Notes: generated by a model from the sequence alone, not told the origin. 56,983 bases of DNA from a virus (IMGVR_UViG_3300008261_000022:1-56983); one strand, 5' to 3'. Numbered from the stretch's first letter, positions 1 through 8,753 are shown. Numbers and translations: made by a program.

Positions 1-62
1 GTCCTCCAACGCTGCGAGTCGTAAAGGCTCAAGGTCTTCTGTTGTCCAGAAATCCTTTGCCA
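1..62. repeat. Repeat shared with 56790-56851 (window ends)
   Basis: Bases 1-62 are identical to 56790-56851 and in the same orientation. Beyond base 62 the two copies differ at many positions but remain alignable to the window edge, so this is the conserved 3' part of two paralogous genes rather than an identical terminal repeat. The window begins exactly where identity begins. Confidence 0.85.
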
Positions 63-213
63 GCATAATTTTCAAGTGCTCTTTGTTGCGGGACAAGCAA
101 TCTGCCCAGTCTTCGTCTGTCATCTTCTCAGGCTGTCCTGCGTTGATGACGGCTACGCTGTCGAGGGCAGCAGAGTAGTGCTGGGCGATTTGTTCTGCGG
201 TGATTTCATTCAT
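1..213 (-). CDS. Small fibre-associated protein, copy 1 (3' end cut by window edge)
   Basis: A 71-codon open frame starts MNEITAEQIAQHYSAALDSV and is still open at base 1. Its ATG overlaps the stop of the preceding S74 fibre gene (ATGA), so the two are translationally coupled. A second, diverged copy lies at the right edge of the window, directly upstream of another S74 fibre; there the frame ends Glu-Asp-Lys-stop, so this copy probably lacks only one or two codons. It is acidic and mostly helical in appearance, with the conserved core TDEDWAD, HLKIMLAKDFWTTEDLEPL. Genes of this size after fibres often encode fibre assembly or attachment factors; that role is inferred from position only. Confidence 0.7.
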   Translation of the reverse strand, partial: MNEITAEQIAQHYSAALDSVAVINAGQPEKMTDEDWADCLSRNKEHLKIMLAKDFWTTEDLEPLRLAALED

Positions 214-1373
214 GCTGATGCTCCATTGATTTGGGCTTTGAGGTTGTCAACCTCTGCTTTGAGTTCTTGGATGGACTTGACAAGAATTGCAACCATGTTG
301 CTGTAACCAATTTCGCTTGGCGTGTCATTGCCTTCATCATCTTTCCAATATTCAACATACTCTGTCATACCTAAATCATGGAAATCTTCAGCAATAAAAC
401 CAGCCCGTTGTTTTTGGTTTGGCTCATCGTTATAGACAAAGTACTTTGGACGCATTTGCATCAATGCAGTCAAACCTCTGTCGTAGTCAACAATGTCGTG
501 CTTAAATCTGCGTGATGATGAGGTAACAAACAATTGACCTGCACTTGAAGACCAGTGCATATTTGCTGTGCCACCCACAGGCATTGCTGGAATGTATGCG
601 TATCCTGAGTTGTCAATATGCAGTCTAGGATTCCCATCCCCATCAGATAGCACAATTCGGTTGCTTGCTGTGCGAATGTCTAAGCCGCCTTGGTTGCCGT
701 TGTAGCTACCAATGATGGTATTTTTAGAGCCTGTAGTAATTGCATCTCCGCACCCTGCAACACCAACACGAGGAGCGCCTACAAATGTATTCTGCGTTCC
801 AGTTGTTAAAGAGTAACCAGCACCTTGTCCAAAAATGACGTTTCCTGCTCCTGTTGTAATGCTATACCCCGCCTGATAACCCACAGCAGTGTTGTTAGAT
901 GCTGTGGTGTTGGATAGGAGGGCTTGCTGACCAAGTGCAGTATTAAAGTTTCCGGTTGTCAAACCAGCAAGGGAGTTGCTGCCAATTGCGGTATTTGAGC
1001 CTCCAGCAGAAGAACCGCTGACACCAAGCATGGCGTTATAACCAAGAGCTGTGTTGTTATTGTTTGTTTGGTATTGGGCAGCGTTTGAACCAATTGCTGT
1101 GTTTTGTAAACCTGAACTTGTACTTGCCAAAGCACTAGCACCAATAGCAGTGTTGGTAGCCACAGCACCTGCGCCACGGCCTACGGTGAGTCCATCAATA
1201 GTCGCTGACCCTGTGCCAAACTGCGCTTTGTTTGACCCTCCAGCAGCAATCGCTACTGTATCTGCGGCGGGGTAGAAGATACCTGTGTTAGGGTCTGCAC
1301 CTTGTACGGCTGGCGTACCAGCAGAGCCGTCTACACCCGCTATGCCTGTTGTACCGTTAATCGTAATTGCCAT
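210..1373 (-). CDS. Tail fibre/tailspike with NTAIG repeats and C-terminal S74 chaperone domain
   Basis: 387 residues. The N-terminal third carries the module NTGIFYPAADTVAIAAGG, also present in the fibre at 55393-56784. The middle has about nine tandem NTAIG/NTALG/NTAVG repeats of 15-23 residues, as in trimeric adhesin head or fibre stalks. The C-terminus is a Peptidase S74 intramolecular chaperone: SSSRRFKHDI at the self-cleavage region, then RAGFIAEDFHDLG and a closing coiled coil (SIQELKAEVDNLKAQ). In the S74 family the domain trimerises the fibre and then cleaves itself off at the serine. It is the last complete gene of the left fibre block and is coupled to the small gene downstream. 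Its role in receptor binding is inferred. Confidence 0.85.
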   Translation of the reverse strand: MAITINGTTGIAGVDGSAGTPAVQGADPNTGIFYPAADTVAIAAGGSNKAQFGTGSATIDGLTVGRGAGAVATNTAIGASALASTSSGLQNTAIGSNAAQYQTNNNNTALGYNAMLGVSGSSAGGSNTAIGSNSLAGLTTGNFNTALGQQALLSNTTASNNTAVGYQAGYSITTGAGNVIFGQGAGYSLTTGTQNTFVGAPRVGVAGCGDAITTGSKNTIIGSYNGNQGGLDIRTASNRIVLSDGDGNPRLHIDNSGYAYIPAMPVGGTANMHWSSSAGQLFVTSSSRRFKHDIVDYDRGLTALMQMRPKYFVYNDEPNQKQRAGFIAEDFHDLGMTEYVEYWKDDEGNDTPSEIGYSNMVAILVKSIQELKAEVDNLKAQINGASA

Positions 1374-1382
1374 GTTGTCTCC

Positions 1383-2804
1383 TTAAACCACAGTCCAAAC
1401 CGAGCCACTCGCAACAGTTACCGTAATACCTGAGTTAACTGTTACAGGACCAGAAGATAAACCATTAAAACCAGTATCAACGGTATAGTTTGCTGCAATA
1501 GTATTTGCATTTACAAAGATACCGTTTAGAGCTACTGGCGCAGATGCTTGAAGTTCGCCCGTACTAGGCTTGTACAACAACTTGGCATTGCCGGTATTTA
1601 AACTACTAGCCGTACCGCTAGTGCTAGTTACAAATGTTGGGTATAGGTTAGTTGTGGTGCTTGTGTCGTTTGAGATGGTAATACTTGTGCCGCTGCTTGG
1701 CGTTATCCAAGAAAGAGCGCCGGTACCATCGGTTGATAAAACTTGACCGTTTGATCCATCTGCCGCGGGAAGTGTCCAAGTGACATTTGAAGTGATGTTT
1801 GCCGCACCTTGAAAGGCCACCCAATTCGATGAGTCGCCATCAGCAAACCGGACATCGCCTTGACCATTTAAAGTAAGGTTGCCGGCAATTGTCTGATCTT
1901 GAGTAAAGGTTTGGGCAATCCCTAGTCCGGCTACCGTGGTGCTTGTCGCAGGGAAGGTCATTACCGTGGAGTCTGTGCCGGACAAAGTCAGCGATGCGTT
2001 AACCGTCAGGGTCTTAGCATCCGTTCCCGCCAAAGTCAGGGTGGAGTTCGCGGTTAAGGTCTTACCATCCGCAACGGTTAGGGTAGATCCACTTGCCGGG
2101 GCGGTAATTGTTACCTTGTTATAAGTTCCACCCGTGATGTTTCCTGTGGTATCGGCAATCGTTACCGCTGAGTTTTGGATCAACTTCCCTGTTGTTCCAT
2201 CAAATCGAACCACCGCATCATCTGTTGCTGATGCAGGGCCAACCACATCACCATTGCCATTAGATGTCCAAGAAAGACCTCCTGAGCCATCGGTGGTTAG
2301 AACTTGGCCGCTATTACCATCATCGGATGGCATCGTAAGAGTGTAACTAGATGCCAAGGTTCCGGGGGCTTGCAGGGCAACATATTCGCCTCCGGTCGTG
2401 TCTTGAAGCCTTAAATCGCCTTGTGCGGCAATCTCAACCTGAGTAAACACCCCCGTATTTGCAGTTGTAGCCCCTACGGAACCGTTTAGTGGCCCGGCAA
2501 ATCCCGTGGCGGTGATAATCCCTGCGGAAATCGTTACCCCGGAGTTATCCTGAATGAGCTTCCCGGTAGTTCCGTTGAAGGTAGGTATCGCATTAGCAGT
2601 AGCAGAGGCGGGGCCAACGACATCGCCTAAAGCTCCAGAACCGGCCGCCAAGAGTTGCACCGCCCCAAGATTGTCCTCGTAATAGAGCTTTCCATCCGTA
2701 ATGTTGATGGCCAACTCGCCAGGGACAAGGTTTCCGGATGTCGGAGCGGCGGCTGCCGTAGTACTGTAATACAACGATATAGGGGTGAATCCCGCTTGTG
2801 CCAT
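1383..2804 (-). CDS. Tail fibre-like beta-repeat protein
   Basis: 473 residues, rich in Gly, Thr, Ser and Ala with almost no Lys or Cys, typical of elongated trimeric fibres. The N-terminus (AAAAPTSGNLVPGELAIN then TDGKLYYEDNLGAVQLL) is a module common at the start of phage fibre proteins and probably the virion-proximal end. Two internal repeats read DVVGPASAT...FDGTTGKLIQ, and a series of TLT(V/A) repeats follows. It ends without an S74 domain. It sits between the 998-residue fibre and the S74 fibre and is likely part of the same appendage, either as a stacked segment or as an alternative receptor-binding protein. Confidence 0.75.
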   Translation of the reverse strand: MAQAGFTPISLYYSTTAAAAPTSGNLVPGELAINITDGKLYYEDNLGAVQLLAAGSGALGDVVGPASATANAIPTFNGTTGKLIQDNSGVTISAGIITATGFAGPLNGSVGATTANTGVFTQVEIAAQGDLRLQDTTGGEYVALQAPGTLASSYTLTMPSDDGNSGQVLTTDGSGGLSWTSNGNGDVVGPASATDDAVVRFDGTTGKLIQNSAVTIADTTGNITGGTYNKVTITAPASGSTLTVADGKTLTANSTLTLAGTDAKTLTVNASLTLSGTDSTVMTFPATSTTVAGLGIAQTFTQDQTIAGNLTLNGQGDVRFADGDSSNWVAFQGAANITSNVTWTLPAADGSNGQVLSTDGTGALSWITPSSGTSITISNDTSTTTNLYPTFVTSTSGTASSLNTGNAKLLYKPSTGELQASAPVALNGIFVNANTIAANYTVDTGFNGLSSGPVTVNSGITVTVASGSVWTVV

Positions 2805-5801
2805 TTAGAAAGTACCTCCAAAAATACCGGTCGTGGCTACCACCGTGCCTGCCGTTAAAGTGTTCGTAGAAGGATTGTAAGTAAGATCTGAATCTACCTC
2901 TACCGCCTGGTTACCTGATGTCGCATCTACGAAAGCTGGGTAGAAAGTTGCGTTTACGCTCGTAGCCGTTACTGCCACATTTGCGGCGTTTGTCGCGGTT
3001 CCAATCGATATGCTTCCTGGATCAGACCATTGTGGAGCGGTAGCTCCGGCGGTCAAAAGATACCCTGAGGAACCCAAATTCAGGGTTGTGGTCGCATTTG
3101 ATCCGGTTTGATAAACCAACGACCCTGCTGCGCCGCCGCTAACATTAGTTGCAGTTGTGGCCGATCCTACCGACAAAGTGGACTGAGCCACATACCCTGG
3201 AGCAGTCCCGTTTGAGGCTAGGACATACCCATTTGCCCCAACCGTTAGCCGATCCAAGGTGGTTGATGTATTGGCAAATATCAGGTCTCCGGTTGCGTAT
3301 CCGGTAATGCCCGTGCCCCCCAAAGTCGCTAAAACGGGGCTTGTAAGGCTAAATATAGTCCCGGTGAGGGTTAGCCCTGTGCCGGCAGAATAGACCTGAG
3401 AGGCTGAGAATTGGGTATAGGTTAGGTTTGTGGTTCCAATGATTATTGGGTTATTAGTGGTCAGGACATACGACTCTCCAGCGCCCGTTAGACCCTCTTG
3501 AACAAAAACATAATCGCCCTGAGACATTCCGGTTGGGCTATTGGGAACATACCTATCTGCATCTGTTGCACGGGTCAGAACCCAAGGTGTAGATCCATTG
3601 CCCACGGTTGTAACCGTATAAATGCCGTTATGGGCGGCGTTGGCTTGGTTGTAGACCAATACCCGATTAGTGGATGAAAGGTTCACCCCATCGATCTGAA
3701 TGGCCGCATTGGCTCCGGCATTTGTAAGGATCGCCCCAACGCCGGCATTTACGGTTCCGGTGATTGTTAAACCGGTGCCATTGGTAAAGGTGGTGATTTC
3801 AGGCCCACCAAAGGACAACGACAGGGTTACCTGATTGGCTGCCGGAGCTGAGTAAACATAGTAGGCGGTACCCGAAACGATGCCGTTTGCCGTGACTGAG
3901 AAGACAATCTGATCGTTTACTGAGATGCTTGGAGAGGTTGCGAAGGTCAGGGTTGTGCCGCCGGTAATGTCCGTGGCCGTAACGGCAGTCCCGCCTGGGG
4001 TATAGGTGGCATTTAAAGCCGTTGGTGTCTCTACCCGAACCGGGGTGTGAATCGTAATCCCTGAAGAAACCGCATCATCAACATACTGCTTTGTGGCCAA
4101 CTGTAGAGCCGATGAGGGAGGCTGCGTTACCGTGACTGAGGTCAGACCGGCAAGGGTTGTCGCCGTGCCGCCAAGGCTGATTGCCGTGGTTCCTACCGTA
4201 ATAGCACTATTTTGCAAAGCACCATTTGGGATGCTTGTAAAGTTAGTACCGGTAAGGGTAGGGGCGGTCGAATAAGAGGGGGTTGTGCCTCCGACAAGAA
4301 CCCCGGAGGCCGTGGCCAACATCGAAGTGGCACCGGAGCCTGTTTGGTAAGGAATAGATCCTGCCGCTCCCCCTGCAAGGTTTGTTGCGGTTCCTACGGC
4401 CAAAGTGGACTGAGAAGACCATTGCGGAGCGGTTCCTGAGGATGTTAAGACTTCCCCAACCGCGCCAATACCTACGAAGCTCGTGGCTCCGGCACCGGTT
4501 TGGTATGGCAAAGAACCGCCTGATCCACCCGACAAATTGGTAGATGCCGTTGCGGTTGCGGCGTTTCCGCTGATGCTGATGCCCCAAGTGCCCGTGGCAT
4601 TTGTTCCCGAAACGCTCGGCGCTCCGATTGAGTTATAACTGATCGTAATCGGGGCTGAACCGTTATAAGTTGTCCCTGAGGCTGAGCCTGAACCGGAGTT
4701 GTCCATGGTCAGGGCATTGGCCACCGACCCTGCCTGTCCCGTTGTGTTTTGATTTAGGGTAGGGACATCTGCGGCATTAATTGAGCGGAAAACAGGGGTG
4801 CCGGCAGTTCCATTGGGTGAGGCTAAAAATAGGTTTGAGTTTTGGGAAGCCCAAGCGGCGGTCAAAGTACCAGCGGCAGTAACCGGGGAGTTTGTAACCG
4901 TGAAGTCACTTGGCATCGAAAGCCCGACTGAGGTGACCGTGCCGGCTCCGGCGACTGCTGACCATACAAAGGCTGAGCCATTCCACTTTAAGAAGGTGTC
5001 AGTTACGGTCGGTACAGAGACAAATCCTGTCGTACTTGCTGCTGTTTGGTAGACGATTTGGTTGGCTACCCCGCCATCTACTTGGCCATTACCTATGTTC
5101 CTCCAAGAACCGCCTTGGTAGCCCTGTAAGCGGGTTGTGTCGGTGTTGTAGCGGATCTGTCCACCTGACCCCGCGGGGGTCTGAGCGGTCGTTCCTGAGG
5201 GTACTGTAACCGCCCCCGTGCCCGGAAGGATGGCGTTTGAAGTAATCGAAATAGTTGGATTGCCAGGACCGGCTCCATTTGCCACATCGATTTGATTGGC
5301 CGTGCCGGTAATTGATACTGAGGTGGTTGAAGACCCCCCAACAACCCCAAGAAGTCCCGTTCCGGATAGTGCATTTATTGTCCCGACCGTTCCCGATAGA
5401 GAGAAGGTTGGGTTTCCAGCGACTCCGTTGGCATCTGAGATTGCGATGCCGTTTGCTGAGGTCGCCAAAGACCGGTTTATGACCGATCCGGCACTTTTGA
5501 CTATGAACCCGTTGCCGGCAGACTCCAAAGACCCTGAGGCACCATTTAAGGTTATCTGAAGGGTACTTTGAGCTCCCCCATCAACTAAGCCTATACCTAA
5601 GCCACCCGACAAAGCCCTTGAGTTAGTTAAAAGAGGCTCTTGGTTTAGGGTAATAAAGGTTTGGGTAAGCGGGGGAGAAGTCGAAATTGCCCCCGTGGTC
5701 GTCTGTACGGTCTGCCCGTTTTGAACGATAGGAACCGCCTCAGAACCGGTTATGGGGCCTGCGGCGGGAAGCTGGGTAATAGTGACTTGGGCTGAGGGCA
5801 T
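2805..5801 (-). CDS. Long tail fibre-like protein
   Basis: 998 residues of low-complexity beta-type sequence. The N-terminus (VTITQLPAAGPITGSEAVPI) resembles that of the virion protein at 7624-8211, suggesting a shared attachment module. Repeats of about 40-45 residues built on GGAAGS(I/L)(P/V)YQTGS.AT and GTAPQWS occur at least three times. A TKQYVDDAVSSGI block near residue 570 is a hallmark of phage fibre proteins and precedes a region with NAAHNGIYTVTTVG. The C-terminus GIFGGTF nearly matches that of the fibre-like protein at 49841-51082 (GGVLGGTF). The stop shares one base with the next start. Likely a structural fibre; receptor unknown. Confidence 0.8.
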   Translation of the reverse strand: MPSAQVTITQLPAAGPITGSEAVPIVQNGQTVQTTTGAISTSPPLTQTFITLNQEPLLTNSRALSGGLGIGLVDGGAQSTLQITLNGASGSLESAGNGFIVKSAGSVINRSLATSANGIAISDANGVAGNPTFSLSGTVGTINALSGTGLLGVVGGSSTTSVSITGTANQIDVANGAGPGNPTISITSNAILPGTGAVTVPSGTTAQTPAGSGGQIRYNTDTTRLQGYQGGSWRNIGNGQVDGGVANQIVYQTAASTTGFVSVPTVTDTFLKWNGSAFVWSAVAGAGTVTSVGLSMPSDFTVTNSPVTAAGTLTAAWASQNSNLFLASPNGTAGTPVFRSINAADVPTLNQNTTGQAGSVANALTMDNSGSGSASGTTYNGSAPITISYNSIGAPSVSGTNATGTWGISISGNAATATASTNLSGGSGGSLPYQTGAGATSFVGIGAVGEVLTSSGTAPQWSSQSTLAVGTATNLAGGAAGSIPYQTGSGATSMLATASGVLVGGTTPSYSTAPTLTGTNFTSIPNGALQNSAITVGTTAISLGGTATTLAGLTSVTVTQPPSSALQLATKQYVDDAVSSGITIHTPVRVETPTALNATYTPGGTAVTATDITGGTTLTFATSPSISVNDQIVFSVTANGIVSGTAYYVYSAPAANQVTLSLSFGGPEITTFTNGTGLTITGTVNAGVGAILTNAGANAAIQIDGVNLSSTNRVLVYNQANAAHNGIYTVTTVGNGSTPWVLTRATDADRYVPNSPTGMSQGDYVFVQEGLTGAGESYVLTTNNPIIIGTTNLTYTQFSASQVYSAGTGLTLTGTIFSLTSPVLATLGGTGITGYATGDLIFANTSTTLDRLTVGANGYVLASNGTAPGYVAQSTLSVGSATTATNVSGGAAGSLVYQTGSNATTTLNLGSSGYLLTAGATAPQWSDPGSISIGTATNAANVAVTATSVNATFYPAFVDATSGNQAVEVDSDLTYNPSTNTLTAGTVVATTGIFGGTF

Positions 5802-6142
5802 TATTCGCTCGGGCTAATTACATCTAGGTTTCCATTGGTTTCCGGGTTGTCGTTATTGCCTTGGGTAGAGATCAAAAACTGCCCATAACCGCCTGTCTGA
5901 AGCGCAGGCTGCACATTGGCAACGCTTACATCCGGTCTCGGGAAGCGAAGATTGATCCTCTCCGTCTTCCTTGCAGGTAATCTATAAGGGTCAAACTCAT
6001 CCTTGCAACCCTCATCACAGACCCGAAGGCCTGGGAAGTTAGGATCTGGCCCCATATCCACATAGGCTCGCTTCATCTTGCATCGATCACAGATTGCAAT
6101 CGCTACCGATGAGAGTCCACGAGTGTCTAAAAATCGGGGCAT
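5801..6142 (-). CDS. Small virion-region protein with zinc-ribbon-like cysteines
   Basis: 113 residues. Residues 18-50 hold two cysteine pairs, CDRC and CDEGC, separated by about 22 residues (KRAYVDMGPDPNFPGLRV), a spacing that suits a treble-clef or zinc-ribbon metal site. A basic Arg-rich stretch follows (LPARKTERINLRFPRP) and the tail is flexible. It lies between the adaptor-like gene and the long fibre gene and overlaps both by a base or two, so it is probably a small structural or assembly protein of the tail. I do not recognise a named family. Confidence 0.6.
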   Translation of the reverse strand: MPRFLDTRGLSSVAIAICDRCKMKRAYVDMGPDPNFPGLRVCDEGCKDEFDPYRLPARKTERINLRFPRPDVSVANVQPALQTGGYGQFLISTQGNNDNPETNGNLDVISPSE

Positions 6143-7215
6143 TATCTTGTGTACACCGAAATATTAGGTGCGTAGTAAATAGGCGACTTATCCCGCTCTT
6201 CTTGCTCAGCCTCATAGATGTACTGATCGGCCATCTTTTCTAGGTACCCGATCCGGTCTGGAGCCACATTAGGCAACTCCAAAGCCATCCGGTGGGCAAG
6301 CATAAAGACTGTGGCCTCATACCACCTTTGGGGCACTTCAAGCTCATTAGTAAGAGCGCCCACATCCATGATCTGCCTGGAATACCACACCGTCATCTGA
6401 ATAAAGGGGTCAGAGGGCACCGGCCATAGGTACATGGTCGGCTGAGGAATAGTGCGGTCAAACCAATATTGGTAGGGCTGATTGGCCGTAAAGTTTTGAT
6501 TTGGGAGGTTTGTGTAGTCATCCCGGTTCAATCGAGCCATTTGGACTAGGCGAGCATTATTTCCTATATACCACTCCCGAAGGGCTAGGATCGTTCCGCT
6601 ATAGGCTCTAATGCGGTAGTACTCCACATTCTGTCCGGGATCGACATCAGTCCATATCCACTCATTGTCGGTGACCGCTACTTGCCCCAAGTCCTCAAGC
6701 GTGTTCCAGGTACTTCCGTCAACCGAATACTCAAAAATGATAGACCAAACAGAACTACCACCGCCTGCAATGTAAGGCAGAAAACCAATGGAGCCAGCAT
6801 AAATTGGGTTATCGGTTCCAAAGGAGACTGAGATGTTTCCGTTGGCCGTGGTTTGCTGACAATAAGTGTCAATATCGGAGTCTGCGACGAAGCCAACGGT
6901 ACCTCCTGCGCTAGTAGCATAGTTCCCAACAGGGCGGTTCATCGTGCGGTAAAGCACATTTAAGGCATCTACCGAACCGAGGGGTAAAGAATAAATGTAC
7001 TGATTGGCCTTTAAGCCAAATACTTTTTTGCTGATTGCCCAATAATTTATGCCCTTATTTGCAAGAGCAGACAAGGCAAAAAATAGAGACTCTCGAGCAG
7101 ACACAACTTGCTCTGAAGTTAGCTCTTCAGCGAGCTTTCCACATCTCCGTGCTCCATGGTCGATCATCGTTTGAACATTGATGACCGTGGTTCCTACGGT
7201 TCCTGAATAGGCCAT
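6142..7215 (-). CDS. Head-tail/tail adaptor-like protein with inserted discoidin-type beta domain
   Basis: 357 residues in three parts. Residues 1-85 are helical (TMIDHGARRCGKLAEELTSE), resembling the N-terminus of P22 gp4-type adaptors. Residues about 95-220 form a beta-rich insert (WSIIFEYSVDGSTWNTLEDL, then VEYYRIRAYSGTILALREWY) that looks like an F5/8 type C (discoidin) carbohydrate-binding fold. Residues 240-357 return to the adaptor type (PQPTMYLWPVPSDPFIQMTV, then VPQRWYEATVFMLAHRMALE). Proteins of this family extend the portal and form the tail ring. A second, shorter adaptor-like protein is at 51082-51717, so the division of labour is uncertain. Confidence 0.65.
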   Translation of the reverse strand: MAYSGTVGTTVINVQTMIDHGARRCGKLAEELTSEQVVSARESLFFALSALANKGINYWAISKKVFGLKANQYIYSLPLGSVDALNVLYRTMNRPVGNYATSAGGTVGFVADSDIDTYCQQTTANGNISVSFGTDNPIYAGSIGFLPYIAGGGSSVWSIIFEYSVDGSTWNTLEDLGQVAVTDNEWIWTDVDPGQNVEYYRIRAYSGTILALREWYIGNNARLVQMARLNRDDYTNLPNQNFTANQPYQYWFDRTIPQPTMYLWPVPSDPFIQMTVWYSRQIMDVGALTNELEVPQRWYEATVFMLAHRMALELPNVAPDRIGYLEKMADQYIYEAEQEERDKSPIYYAPNISVYTR

Positions 7216-7623
7216 TTACCACCCCGGACAGTTCCAACGCTTCATAGATGCGCGGGAACGACTTCCCCGCTCGCTTTTTTCTGCAATTGCACCCATACGG
7301 GCACAAAATGAATTTCTCCGACCGCCGCCTTGAGGTTGGGGCGCTTTGAGGTTGCTTCCGGTTTCCCGGTTGTACTTAGCCCTACCTTTTGCGGTCAATC
7401 CTGCGCCCTGAGATACAGATAACTTCTCACCCCGGCCAACAGAAAGGTTTACATCACCACCTTTTTTCATCTCACTAGGTAATTTTGAGTAAGACTTCTT
7501 GCCCACATTAGACTCAGTAAACTCCGCGGCTACAGATGGCTTTATCCCGACCTTTTTGGCAAACTTGGGGTTGTACTCAACGGCCTTCATGAGCCTGTAT
7601 TGAGCTTTTGATTTGGCTGGCAT
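7216..7623 (-). CDS. Basic virion-region protein, SKAQ-type N-terminus fused to SFCARM domain
   Basis: 135 residues, strongly basic. The N-terminal half (MPAKSKAQYRLMKAVEYNPK, then FAKKVGIKPSVAAEF) matches a small protein type that occurs alone in many environmental phages. It ends with the tag EMKKGGD. The C-terminal half holds GLTAKGRAKYNRETGSNLKA and NSFCARMG, a block that also recurs in environmental phages next to head genes. Function is unknown; a packaged DNA-associated or head-stabilising role would fit the charge and position. The KKGG tag links it to the 304-residue and 2310-residue proteins in this window. Confidence 0.65.
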   Translation of the reverse strand: MPAKSKAQYRLMKAVEYNPKFAKKVGIKPSVAAEFTESNVGKKSYSKLPSEMKKGGDVNLSVGRGEKLSVSQGAGLTAKGRAKYNRETGSNLKAPQPQGGGRRNSFCARMGAIAEKSERGSRSRASMKRWNCPGW

Positions 7624-8211
7624 TTATGATACCTGTTGAACGCTAACGATAATTGATGGAATCGCTGGATAAGCAGGAGTTACTGATGCCGGCAAATGCT
7701 CAAGAGTTAGTTGAGTTGATGATGGCAGCCAAAAGATTTGAACATAATCAGAAGAATTTAAATCTAAAAATATGTTCCATGCGGCGACCGCGTAACCAAA
7801 GATGCTTGCTGATTTTCTAGCCGGAACAGTAACTATCGTTGCAGAATTGGCAAGGTCACTACCATTGACCTTAAACCAAATAACTACTTCTTGCTGGGCG
7901 TTATCAACATTTTTAAATTGAGCACTAAACTGAAGGTCATAAACACCTGTGTTTGGCACAGTAATTTCAGAATTGTTTACAAGTGTGATGCCATCGGTTA
8001 CATCTTGAGTGTTATAGGTTATGACTGTTCCGGCAGATATGTTTCCTGTCTGATCGGTGCTATCACTCCATGCGCCGTAGGCTCGATTGTAGGCAATGAT
8101 GTCTGCAACAGTAGTTTTCCTATTGTCTCCGCTTTGAACGACCGGGACTAATTCAGCACCTGTAAGCGGCAGAGTTGCCGCGGTCATTGCTGAGATTTTG
8201 GTATCTGCCAT
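7624..8211 (-). CDS. Virion protein with C1q/TNF-like jelly-roll domain
   Basis: 195 residues. Residues 1-40 (MADTKISAMTAATLPLTGAE and VPVVQSGDNRKTTVADI) form an attachment-type N-terminus similar to that of the 998-residue fibre. Residues 55-195 show the pattern of a small jelly roll: NTQDVTDGITLVNNSEITVP, GVYDLQFSAQFKNVD, VVIWFKVNGSDL, AAWNIFLDLNSSDYVQIFW. Such domains serve as head decoration or tail knobs in phages. It is followed by a 74-residue gene with no gap. The fold call rests on pattern only. Confidence 0.65.
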   Translation of the reverse strand: MADTKISAMTAATLPLTGAELVPVVQSGDNRKTTVADIIAYNRAYGAWSDSTDQTGNISAGTVITYNTQDVTDGITLVNNSEITVPNTGVYDLQFSAQFKNVDNAQQEVVIWFKVNGSDLANSATIVTVPARKSASIFGYAVAAWNIFLDLNSSDYVQIFWLPSSTQLTLEHLPASVTPAYPAIPSIIVSVQQVS

Positions 8212-8436
8212 TTAAGACTCCAATTCAATCTTGTCGTTATTTTCTTGCAATACATATCCCGAACTTTCCATCAGGATATAGAATGGCCCCGCAGTAACAG
8301 GACCGCGGACAATTACAGATTGGCCGCCAACATCATCACCATATCCGTTGTGGGCATCAGCCACCACTCCCGATGCTAGACCGGGATAGGTATTTGCAAA
8401 ATTTGCTACCCCTTCAAAGCCGACGCCACCTGCCAT
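8212..8436 (-). CDS. Small hypothetical virion-region protein
   Basis: 74 residues, Gly/Val rich N-terminus (MAGGVGFEGVANFANTYPGL) and a C-terminal ESSGYVLQENNDKIELES of the kind seen at the ends of phage structural proteins. Its start overlaps the stop of the 101-residue gene by one base and its stop adjoins the next start, so it is co-translated with the virion genes. I do not recognise a family. Confidence 0.55.
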   Translation of the reverse strand: MAGGVGFEGVANFANTYPGLASGVVADAHNGYGDDVGGQSVIVRGPVTAGPFYILMESSGYVLQENNDKIELES

Positions 8437-8741
8437 TACGCAATACCTGCTTGAATCAGTTTCAGGGTCACGGTTCCCGCGCCTGAGTTCATGGTGATAC
8501 GAATTGCCGTTACGGGGAAAGCGTAGTTTCCATCAGCGTTAGCAATCTGAGCGGCCACCGTGGGGTGATTGAACCAAGTTGTAAACCCAACGGCAGGGTC
8601 ATCAAAACTGTGCTGAACGGTAAAGTCTACGGTTCCGGTCTTTACCACTCCAAATCCAACATTGAAAGGAGTGGCATTTAAATTCATTACGATTGGAGTG
8701 CTTGAGCCAGCTCCTGTTTGGCTTACGGTTTGTAGTTTCAT
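8436..8741 (-). CDS. Small beta-rich virion protein (decoration-like)
   Basis: 101 residues, no Cys, predicted all-beta: VMNLNATPFNVGFGVVKTGT, DFTVQHSFDDPAVGFTTWF, then AFPVTAIRITMNSGAGTVTL. Size, composition and position just downstream of the capsid genes suit a head decoration or minor structural protein. A terminator-like hairpin lies immediately upstream, so it may be transcribed partly by read-through. Family not recognised by name. Confidence 0.6.
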   Translation of the reverse strand: MKLQTVSQTGAGSSTPIVMNLNATPFNVGFGVVKTGTVDFTVQHSFDDPAVGFTTWFNHPTVAAQIANADGNYAFPVTAIRITMNSGAGTVTLKLIQAGIA

Positions 8742-8753
8742 GTGTTGTTCCTT

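Noticed and set aside
680-1175. CRISPR-like regular repeats
   Set aside because: Periodic NTAIG coding repeats of a fibre stalk; units vary in length and are not separated by unique spacers.
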